NCBI GenBank assembly: GCA_035578175.1
Contig: JAQMRL010000005.1
Location: 55,161,722-55,225,721 of the forward strand
Origin: Catonia carolina
Taxonomy: Eukaryota > Arthropoda > Insecta > Hemiptera > Achilidae
Direction of reading: 5' to 3'
DNA: 64,000 nt
The notes beneath the pieces are model-generated. The model was not told where the DNA came from. It was given only the letters and a program-made list of their open reading frames with translations, and did no database searches. A program made the position numbers and the translations under genes. Shown here piece after piece: positions 1 to 12,100 of the stretch. How positions within the stretch are numbered: the first letter of the stretch is position 1; the number at the start of each line of letters is the position of its first letter.

Positions 1-114
1 GAAGTTGATAGGATATTAGATGGTAGGTTACAAATATTTATGGGACTTATTTCATTGCGGAAAATTTGTAATCACCCTGATTTGTTTTCTGGTGGTCTTA
101 AATTGTTAAATGGT
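1..114 (+). CDS. ERCC6: ERCC6 exon 1 of window (partial at 5' side)
   Basis: The reading frame is open from base 1 and encodes 38 residues including [20 protein letters not shown], the end of the SNF2 core leading into the helicase C-lobe. It ends in phase 0 at a strong donor (GGT|GTAAGT at 114/115). The exon may begin before the window. Confidence 0.93.
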
Positions 115-3100
115 GTAAGTACTATTTATTATTGTATTTATATTGTGTAGTCAGTCATATTATATCACTCTTATTTGTGTAGACTAAAATATCTTTTTTA
201 ATAAGATCTAACTCGATAATATTACCTTAATTTTGTACTTTACTGATTGAGGTTATCAGTGGTATTGCTCCCTGGCATTGCTCAATGTGCTATGTTTGTT
301 GTTGTTTAGGTCATCAGCTGAAAGGCTGGTTTGAACTTCTAGAGGTTTTACTAAGTAATATGAGGCGTGAGGTGGTTTACCATTGAATTCCTCACTGAAC
401 TGGCAGCATGCCAGGCTCTATGAGAAGCACATATTTTCCACCCTGCAAATGACACCTTCACTTCATTCACCACAGTGTGTGGCTGTATAGTTAAATTCAT
501 TACTTTCAGAGGAAATAACTCTGATCAGTGTCTTCTACATCTCTACCTCTTCTGTTTTTAGATGATTTAGTCATTTAATTAGCTTACCATGTGATAAGAA
601 ACAGAACTATTTTTTTTAGCCTTGGAACTAAGAGATTGAGTGCAAATAATTTAACACTCCACTGTGTCAGTTATGGGCGAGGATTTTTTGTGCTACGTTT
701 ACCTCAACTCTATGCTGATTAACTACAGAATATTTTTGAACTCTGTAATTAATAAACAAATTACTTTTTACTTTCTCTTGTCCTATATGAACAGATTGGG
801 AAGGAAAGTTTTGTTTCCTGTTTTTTTATTTAATTTTTTTGAAATAGAGTTTTACTGGAAATACATGTTTTCAGGCCCCCTGAACCCAAAAGAAATGTTT
901 TTAGCAATTGGTCGGTGTGTATGTGTATGTGAACAATATATTTCAAGAACGGAATATCGTACAAAGTTGAAACTTGAAACTTAAAGTAGGTACCACTAGG
1001 GATCCCAAAAAGAACATTTTCATCAAAATTGGTGTATCGGAAATAGTATTTCAGTCATACAATTTTTTGCTTTTGTGATGTTTCTCAAAAACGGTTCTTA
1101 TGATATTTTTAAAAATTACCTTATTTAGTAATTTTTTTATACTTTACAAAATAGGGTAAGTGCCATATCTACTGAAATTCTTGGGGGGCTGTTTTCTTGT
1201 GGTATAAAATGGTTTTTGTAAGATTGCAACCTTAATATGCTTTTCACAGTATGTAAATTAAAGCTGCAGAAAATAAAAAAAAAAACATGGTACAATTTTT
1301 ATTTTTAATAATATTTTCTATAAAGCTTAGTTTAGCATCAATTAGCAATTTTTCATATTTTTAAGTTCTACATTTTGTCTTGATTTTGAAAATTATTTTC
1401 ATTTTGCATCTTTCACTCATGATTAAAGATAGGTTATATTTTTCATTATTTTGTGCATGTTTTGACAAATTAAAAACGGCCTTTTTTAATTTTTTATTAT
1501 TTTATACCCAGAGCAATTTTAAGGATTTCAGCAACAGTACTTAAAGTTGAATAACCCCTATTTATTATCATGAAAATTTTAACTATTATTATTTGAGCTG
1601 ATTAAAAATTCTTTTGTATTTTCCATTTAAATGTTATGATTTGACAATTGGATTTTAAATTTTAGGAGAAAGAAGAAGATTTTCCTGAAGAGGAACGTTA
1701 TGGACACTGGAGTAAATCGGGGAAAATGATTGTAGTTGAAACATTATTAAAAATCTGGAAGAAACAGGGTCACAGAGTTCTTCTTTTTACTCAGGGTCAA
1801 CAGGTAAGATCTTTTCCAAATTGTGTATTGGTTAATGTAATCAAACCTTTTATTAAACCTCTGACTAAGGTTGCCCACTTCAGTGCCATTCTCATAGACT
1901 ATATTTCAAACCGATTTATCTCCATCACAACACAAATTACCAGTATGCAACAGTACTATTTTATTAAGAAAAAACAGATCTATTGGTGGTTAATTTTATT
2001 TGTAGTTTTCTAGGTCTAAAAATAAAAATGTGGCGGCAGGAGAATAATGAATAAAAATTTTTTCACTAAACATAACCCCAATTACATTAGTTAACTAATG
2101 TTGTTTTGTAACTGTCATGGTGATAATCAGAGGGACCAGTAAAGAAAAAACTACCTTCAAAGAAACAAAATTCCCTCATTTATATTTTAAATCTGTAAAA
2201 CTATCATAATTTTGTGTTTGTCAAGTAATTTTTACTTGTCCAACTATCACAGATTTTTCCTAAAGTACAATGAACCTTTTCTCCCCCAAAAGTATCACAT
2301 GATTTTTATGACAGGAAGAGAGTATTTTTAAGTCAAAATTTATGTCATCAGTTTTTTCATATTCTTTCCTTACCACAATTGCCTGCATGCGCGCATACAC
2401 ACATTTTAACTGGAATACATTGGTATTTTACAAGATGTTTTGTCTTTATTATGAAGCAACAAACACCGTTACTGTAAACTTCCATTTGCGGTTACAATAC
2501 TTTGTTTATTGCTGTGTTAGTAAAATAATTTACTAAAAATCCCTTTTCTTATTAAAATGAGAAACATTTTAGTACTTTTCTTGACTTTTTGGCATGAAAA
2601 ATTATCCTTTGTTGTGATTTTTGGTACGTATCATTTTAATACCTATTTTATGGGACAGTAATTATTTGTAAGTTTTTAGTTTACAAATTAACATAAAAAA
2701 CAGTTTATTCATTTGAAATTGATGCTTGGAAAACATGAAAAAATTAGCAAGTGTTTCACTTTGGCGAATACTACAAAAATGGGTGTGGGTTAATGGTTCA
2801 TATACCAAAATATTTATCTGAATGTGCTCTACTTTCTTTTATCATCAGTCTCTCGACTGGTTTGATGCAGTTCTCCAAGCTATTCTATCTTGCGCAAGTC
2901 GTTTCATATCTATATACTTGCAACACCCATTATTATTATGTGCTCTACAAAATAGCCTAATAACACATTTTCAAATAAAAATAAATTCCTAACAAGATAA
3001 ATACAATTATTTTTCAAAATGACAAGATTTTTGTAAAATAGACAATAAAGTCATGTTTAGATTCTCATTATTGATGTTAAACTTAACACAATAATATTGT

Positions 3101-6100
3101 TTTTTTTTTATCATTCTGTACAGCATTTACCATGAATATTTTTCAAATATTTTGAGGAAAAATGGCTGAATAAAAATGATTCTACCATTGTACTGTGTAT
3201 GTATTATATAGAGACAGATTAAATAAGCAAGCCATTTTAGAATGGTTGATTGTCAGTAATCCGCTTCCAAAATCTTTGAAATACCAACTTTCATTTATTA
3301 GTTTAATTTGTTAATCTTCAGGCGCTTACAAATATGACAGAATTTCATCTCCTTTTTTCTTATTTGCTGTGTTATGAAATGTGAAAAATTGTCAAAATCT
3401 TTTAAATATGTTTGAAAAATATGTATGAAATTATTAAGTACTACATTCTCTTGTAGTTTGTGTCAATGAAACTAGAAAACGTTTTTTTAAAAGGTTCAAT
3501 GAATTACTTATTTTTTTAATTTCAGATGTTATGCATTCTCGAATCATTTGTTAAAAATTCTGGTTATAAATATCTTAAATTGGATGGATCAACTTCAATT
3601 TCATCTCGACAACCCCTTATTAACAAATTCAATCAGGTAAATTTTGTATTCTAATTTTATATTTATTTATTGTTTTACTGCGTGAGTTTACTTTTAGCTC
3701 TTGTTTGTTATCAGGGTTCTGTGTATTGAAAAAATGCCAGACCTGACTGGTAATTGAACCTGGGACCCCGGCATAGATGCCAGCATCACTAATCTCTGTG
3801 CCAATGGGCCGACCATAAATTTTGAAAGATGTATCTTCAGTCATTCATAACAAAAAAACGTTTTATACATTATTACATCTATACAAATGACTAAAGATGC
3901 AACATCTTCTAAAAATTTTAAAGTTTAATTTTAATAATATGTACTTTGATAATAATAAATATACATTTATAAATTTGCATTTTATATGAATGACTAAAGA
4001 CACATCTTCTAAAAATTTTAAGAAGTTTAGTTTCAATTTTATGTTCTCTGATGATGGTGGGTCCACTGAAAAATGTCAGTGGAAAGTAGTATTCCATAAA
4101 ATAAGGTAAAAAATAAGTGATATAACTGTTGTAACAGGTCAGGTAAATTTTTTACAATAGCTTCTTGAACGTAACTTTTACCTAGCTGACTGGAACTGGG
4201 GTGCCCTAGAAGACAACAGTATGAAATAGTTTATTAAATTATATTATGGAAATAAAGGTTGATGAAATGGATAAAACTGTTGGTAACATTGAAGATCTTA
4301 AGTTTGTTATTTTCATGGAGTTAGAACAGTTTGTAGACAGAAGTAATTTTCATAGTCAAATACTCACTGCATACGCATTCCTTATATACTTTACAGAGAT
4401 GTAGTAACCAGCAGTACACTGTAAGTGGATTATCAGAAATGCATTTGTTAATATTGGAAAAGCAAAAGAAAGATATACTGAGCAGATGCTGTTGGAGAAA
4501 ATAGGATATAATGGTCTATTTACAGCTATAGAATCTGGACATATTAATGATCCGAATACATATCCATTGTGATAATATTTATGTATTTGTTTTAGTGAGT
4601 GTTTAGGTCATCAGCCGAAAGGCTGGTTTGAACCTCTAGAGCAGAGGTTCCCAGTGTGCCGCGAGGCCGGCCAAGTGAGCCGCAGAACTCAAGGAAAATA
4701 AATTAAATTAAATTTAAACGGTCCAACAAAATAATGCCTAGCCGATGACTATAAGTAAGTATGTATAAGTATGATATAAGTACGTTTATATCAAGTACTT
4801 AAGTTTAATCAATGGCATAAAGTAATAGGTGTGCCGCGGCTATTGGCCGTTTTTTTTTTGTAGTGTGCTGCGAGAAAAAAAGTTTGGGAAACACTGCTCT
4901 TTACTAAGTAAAATGAGGATTGTGGTGGTTTACCATTGCCTTCCTTACTGAGTGAAAAATATGCTTTTCAGCCCCTCTGAAAAACATATGCTTTCCACCT
5001 TGCAAATTACACTTCACTTCATTCACCACAGGATCTGGCTGTATAATGCAATTCATTTCTCTCAGAGGAGATAACTTTTGACTAGTATCTTTTACACCTC
5101 TCCCTCTTTTGTTCTGAAATGCTTCAGTCACATAATTTGCTGACCATGTGGTAAGAAACAGAACTATTTTTTGTATCCCTGGATCCAGCAGATCGAGTGT
5201 AAATTATGTAACACTCCACCTGCCTGTTATCGGCAATAGTTTTAGTGCATTGTGTTAAAAAAGTTCTAATAAATTTTTCATATTGAACTACAGGATACGT
5301 CATACTTTTTGATGTTACTAACTACTAGAGTGGGTGGATTAGGAGTAAACTTGACTGGTGCTAATCGTGTTGTTATATACGATCCTGATTGGAATCCAGC
5401 AACTGATACACAGGCTAGAGAAAGAGCATGGAGAATCGGACAGAAACAAAATGTAACTGTTTATAGATTAATCACTGCAGGCACAATTGAGGAAAAGGTA
5501 ATTTAGTTTGTTTTAGATAGTGCATGAAGTTAAATTCTAATATTATTTGAATAAAAACCTTGACGTGTCTGTTTCATTATTTTGTTGAATATTTGAAATT
5601 TTGGAATAGTTTTTCCAAAGAACCGTTTACAAATATAAAAGAAAATATTCTCTATTGTCACTGGATCATGAGCATGAATGATGTGGGGAAACTTTATATT
5701 TAGGGGCCTTTAAAAGGGCTGTTTATGTGTGTGCATCTATGTGGGAAGACTTAGTTGGTTGGCAGTTGTGGTGGTGGTAGTCACCACCACAACAACGGTC
5801 TCGAGGAGGTGGATGACTCGGCATCTCATCGTCCAGTGGAGACATCATCTTCTTCCCTGGTGCGTTGATGCCTGTAACAAGTAATATTAAACGCTAAAAC
5901 TTTTCATCAAAAATGATTTTTTTTTAAATATTTTCAGAGGTGTTTAAAAATAAAAAATATGAAGAACAGTATGAATGCATGTTGAAATAATACATTATTA
6001 TTATTTTACATATTTAATTATATGAAATACAAGTACAATCCTGTTAAGTTGGACCCCTTTAATCCTGATCTCTGTATAATCCAGACTGATCAAGGCCACA

Positions 6101-9100
6101 AATATATTGTAAGATTTGTAGGTTAGGAAGTTAAACTTTGTTATAATAATGATCTACTTTGAGTGGGAGCTGGAGAGAATACTGGTCAAGCTCCTTGTGC
6201 TGAAAATAATGCGTGATGTTGTGGATCATAAACTATTACTCGAAACTGTTAGAGGAGAAATTTTTAAGCTACTTTTTGAAAAATTCGGAGTTGACTTTGT
6301 TATTTAAGATGTACATTACTCCGCTATGTATGTAATATGTAGGCTATAAAGTGTTTTCTTCTCTGATGTATAGACAGTTTTTTTTGTAATTATGCTTCCT
6401 TTTAAATTTATTTTTGTACATTTTTCAGTTAACTCAGATTTTTGTTGTCCCATATTGGTCCCAGTTCTGATTGATCTAATTTAATGAGGTTATACTGTTG
6501 TATAAAAAAATTATGCGCCGTATTTTAACTGCAAATGTTTTTTTTTCAGATGTACCATCGTCAAATTTTTAAACAGTTTTTAACAAATAAAGTACTAAAA
6601 GATCCTCGGCAAAGACGATTTTTTAAATCGAATGATCTTTTTGAGTTGTTTACTTTAAAAGAAACCAGTGCTGAAGGGAGCACTGAAACTTCAGCTATAT
6701 TTGCTGGAACTAATTCTGAGGTATGTTTTGTTTAATTTTTATTGAAATTAATATAGTTTTAATTGGTACTGTGCAGTTAGTAGTAATCATTATTATGGTT
6801 AACAGAAAATGATTGTTAAAGTTTAATTAGAAATAAGTTAATCAGTATTCTGCACCCTGTCCCTTTAGTAATGTTTCAATTATCTTTTTCTTTTTCTAAC
6901 AGCTTTCTTACACACAGAAGTGTGTGTAATTGTTCCAGATTCTTTCCATTTTTTATAATGCTTTATGCTTGATTTATTTCAAGCAGATATTCAATTATTT
7001 TATTTTTATTAATCGTTAGGATTTTAGTTGCTTGTTACAGGGCTAGTGAAATAAATTGTGGCATATTTGCATTTTTGTTCCCTCAGAATTTTTTATTTTT
7101 ATAATTGTGTTTCTGCATGTCTTGGTATGTAAACTTCACATTTAAAGTAGATGGATCAGAATAATAGCTGTTTATAAGAATGACTGGCAAAGATAGACAA
7201 ATACAACCCTTTTATTGTAAATAGTATAATGGGGACAAAAAAGAAATTTAAATTTGAAGCGTATAAACTATTATTTATTGTTAGTGATGTTTATAAGTAC
7301 GGGTGAGAAGGATATGTGAAAGATTTTACCATAACCATCTTTGAATAAAGTTATTTGAGAATATTTGTTATAGAACAAGGTTTTAAAAGACCCAATTTAT
7401 TTTGTTTTACTATTTTATTGATTTAACATCTGACTTTTTTAAATTACTGCTAATGCAGACTATGAAGGGTGATAGTTGTAAATGATGATGAAGAAATGCT
7501 AGTCCGAGAATCAACCTCATGACTCTTGACGTAAAAGCCAGTTGTACTGACCATTACACCATGGACCAGCGAAAAATTTGTGGTGTAAGAATAGTTTGTT
7601 TATGCTAGTGTATATCTAGTTGTCCTGTATTATGTAAATTCATTGTTAATTAGAGCTCAATAATAAATGACAACTGAAATCTACTTCGAGTCACCACCTC
7701 AATTCTTCTTGTTATATAACTGAAAAAGTAATTATCATACTAGGACTTAAACCAGGAACCTTTTGATTCAAAGGCAAGCAAGCACAACGCTACCTCGAAA
7801 CATTAACAGTATCTTGTTTTATTTGCTATACAGGTCCCTATGAGTCATATCAGGTAAATCTTGGCTATCACCACAGCTTAATTTTCCCTGTTCTGTGTAG
7901 CAATATCTTATGTTTCTCAATTAGGACTTCTGTCACCTGCCAATACCATACTGACTTTCATTTTCCCTTTCAATATAAACTGAAGCAATTGATTATCGTC
8001 ACCCTAAAAAACATGCCCGAAGAATGCCAACTTTCTGCTTTTAACAATGTTTAAAAACTCCCTTACTACACTCTGCAACCAATTCTCTTTTGTTCTGCCT
8101 AAAGAGAACACAAAGCATTGTTCTGTGAAACCACATCTTACTTGCTTCAAGAAAGTTGATATTTACAGCTTAACTGGTCCAAATACCAGTTCATTACAAC
8201 AAGACAATGAAAATGTAAGATTTTATCATTTTCTTCCAAAACTTAAAGTTCAATTTGTCATTGTCAATAATCTCATATTAAGGAAGGTTGTTCATGCAGG
8301 TTCCATTCTACATTTAACCCATTGACCTACGAATTGTTTTGTACTGTTGTTGGCCTTACAATTGGATTTAATTCAGCATAAAATGACACTATATTGTAAA
8401 TAGACAATAACTTTTTTTTTCTTTTAACCAATTCTCTTAATTTTTTTTTCATTTTTTTCAGAATTGAGTACCCATTTAGACCAAAGAATTACTTTTATTG
8501 TCTTTGAAATAGTTTTTTTCTACAAATGTTTAAACAATTTTTTTTCTTGTAAATGAAATTTTTTGAAAGTTTTTTTAATTGGAACTTAAAAATTTACAAT
8601 TTTCCATAAAAAATTATATTAGAGCCATCTAGAGAATTCTTTTTCTACAAAACTATTTCAAATTTTTTTTAAATTTGTTATTATAAAAAAAAGTCATGTC
8701 CTATTTTCTAATCACCGGTCATTGCCGTTTTCACTTATTTACGCATTAATATCCTGTCGGTAATGAAATTAATATTTTAGCATGCAGATAATTTATTTAA
8801 TAGTTAAAAATTATTGAATTAATAATATTGAATATTATAACTTAATATAAAACACCAAAAAATATGATAAATAGCTTAAAAACAAACAAGCACTTACAGA
8901 ATGTAAACAAACGCTATTTTTCAACACATGGTGTATGTTATTTTGATCACAAAATTATAACTGAACGCTTACATGCACTCTATTGGTAGATATATGTAAA
9001 TAAAGCAAAAATTATGTAGTTTTTGTTAGTGCTGCTACATCAAGAAGTTTTTAAAAACTACGTAGACAGGACTAAATAAAGTACGAGGACGTTGAATCGC

Positions 9101-12100
9101 CATCATTGTATACAACGGCACAAATATGGTGGATGGGGTTTCACCGTCATTACATGCCAATGGGTTAATCTCTAGCCCATAGACCAACTGATCTGTAATC
9201 AGCGTATTGTTCATGACTAAAAATCATGTACTTTGTTTGAAACATGTTGATTTTAAAACCTACCTTCTAGTATATATCCTCAAATTTAATACAATCTGTA
9301 ATCGTTTCAGGTGAAATTGGATCCTAGAAAATCATACCGTTATAAAAATTTTATAAATGACAAACCTAAAATAGAAGCTGAAAAACCAAGTGTAACATTT
9401 TCTAAAAAGAAAATCGAGCACATGAAAAAACTCGCTCAGAAATTAAGTTTGAATTTCAACACGAAAAATGAAACCACTACAACTACGCCTAATTTAAATA
9501 TTTCTGCCAGTGTAACGTTAAGTGTGAAAAATTGTACTGTAACTTCAAATTCCTTAGTTACTTCTGATGAGCAAAGTCTTATAAGTGAAAATTCTTTAAT
9601 TAGCAATGAAAGTAATGTAAATAGCGATACAAAATCTGATTTAGATATTTCAAATAATTTTGATAAAAAGAATAATAACTGTTCAAGTGACTGTGATGTT
9701 AAAATTAAAGATGAAAAAGATAAAACGATGGACGATCCTGTTAACATCACAAATACAGATCTTAGTAATTCAGACAGTTGTACAGAAAATAAATTAAAAA
9801 TCGAAATAGTACCCAGTTGTTGTGATTCTAGCTCTCATAAATTAGATTTTAATTTTACTGATTACAACTGTCATCTTAAAACGAAAAAGAAAAGGGATAA
9901 ACATAAAAGGAAACGTAAATTTGAAAAATTTGAAGGTGAAACCGTACCGCATTTAGTTAAACAAAGTACTGCAAATAATCAGATAACTGATGAAAACGAA
10001 GAAGCCAAACAAATTGCAACACAAGATGAATATGTTTTAAAGAAATTATTTGATAAATCTGGTGAGTCAAATTATATGTTTTCAATTTGTATTAGAATAA
10101 AATAAATTATATAAAATAATACATAAATTGAATTATTATTATAAAAAGAGGTGAAAATGGTATTGTTAGGGACCATACTGTAAAAGTGTGTAAGTACACT
10201 TTCTGGCTAGAAAAAGTGTAACAGAAAGGTAGTACACGTTGCCTTAACATATTTTTTTATTGTAAATGGTATCCAGGAGACTCAAAAAAGTATTGGACAT
10301 ATCAAGATCTTATAAGTTAATGCATAACACCTGAATAAGTACATAATATTATTTTATTTTATCAAACATCCTATGTAGGATTATAAACAGCCATATTATT
10401 TAAAAATTGAAATATATATTTCTAACCACCAGAATACGGTAACAGAAATTGCGCTTAGTGTATCTTGTAACCATCTTCAGTAAATTAAAATTCTTTAAAA
10501 ATTTTTTCACATCAAAATTTAAAACTTCCTACTCCTACCATGGTAGATAAGGGATAGTCGATTCTTACATCTAAAACAGTCTTGCCAATTTAATCAGTTT
10601 GATTGTTATATTCAGTCTGTGTGTTCAATAATTTTTCCCTGTTACTGTATTTATAAATATAATATTTTTCCAAAATTTCTGTTTCATTTTGTGTGTTATT
10701 CATTTCTAATATTTCTAGATTATTTTTTATACTTGACATAGTATGTTTATTTTTGATCATGTGTTCATTTACATTGGAGAATTTTTGGTTTCCTTTTTTA
10801 TAGTTTGAGTAGTGTTTTGCAAACTTTCTGTTACCGTATTCTGGTGGTTAGAAATATATATTTCAATCGCACAGTGACCTACTACTATAAGCTTACTTAC
10901 TGTAATAAGTGTGTCATCCTCTAATATTTATACAATGGTACACAGTTTTCTTAGAATGCGCTTCAATACTTAGGGTGTTTATTTCTTTTGAGTTACTTCT
11001 CATTTTCGTTTTTATATAATATCTTCTCACGATCAAGGATTAGGCTTCCACCTGTTCTGACTCACAACAGTGACAAACTATTGAATTGCCATCCTTTGCA
11101 TGGCCTGCCAACATCTCTCCTCCCCACTGGTCTGTATGCAAAACACTGAGAGGGATCCTTCCTTCAGCCATTCTCTCTACAAGTTTTATATAGTTTTTAG
11201 AAAGAAATTTTTGTACACTATAAAAAGTTTCATCAATTGAGTAATTTTCCAAATTTCTTTTAAAGAATTGAAAATTATCACATTTTAAAAATTGGGCTAA
11301 TTTATTGATATATTTTCTTTTTGTGTAAGTAGGTTTTTGTTCAAACAATTGGGCATTGTGGTAAGCCACATAATAATTGTTTCTGTTTCTTGTGTTATGA
11401 TAGTCTACATTGAAACACTGTAAGCAATTTAAGCCCCTTAGGTCGGGCGGCCACTACGAGCGGAGTTGAGTTGAGTGAAGTGGACTCAGCTGACAAAAAC
11501 AAACCCGTGTATTTCTATTTTTGGGCGGACACAGGATGCGTTACAGAGTAAGCAGCGTTGCTGGGCTTAACTTCTCTCAGCTTTGTTGCTGTCTTGGTCC
11601 GTTTTGAAAGCTGACTACACTTCCCCCACCAACCGATATTATTTTCCGACAAAATTTCTGCCGATTCACATGGTTTCAGTGTGTGGAGTTCTATATACTA
11701 CAGATATTCTGTTTCATACCAGTTTACCTACTTAGAAATGGAAATTGAAGAGAAACTGTTAAGGCCAATCGCACCCCCGTTAAGTAATTCATATTTCCCC
11801 GCTAGTTATTATCGTCGTTAAATACACTGATTTTGTATTAATAACCTTTTTCCCGCCTCTGCCTGTATACTTGTCTTGACTTCCGATGGTGACCTCAGTT
11901 CATGACGTATTTTTTCTCCCTCTACTCACATTCCTTTCTTCCCGGTCAACTCACTCACTGGTTAGATTCTGCGACATGTAGACTGTTCGTGCCTTCTCTG
12001 CGCCGGCCATCCTATGGCGTCGCTTCTGCAATTGTCGTTATGCTTCGTTCGTTTCTGATGTACCATACATCATTTTCAAGTGTGATTTTGCTTATGTGTG

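Noticed and set aside
9436..9750. 104-codon minus-strand frame opposite ERCC6 exon 6
   Set aside because: It is the antisense shadow of the Asn/Ser-rich coding exon.
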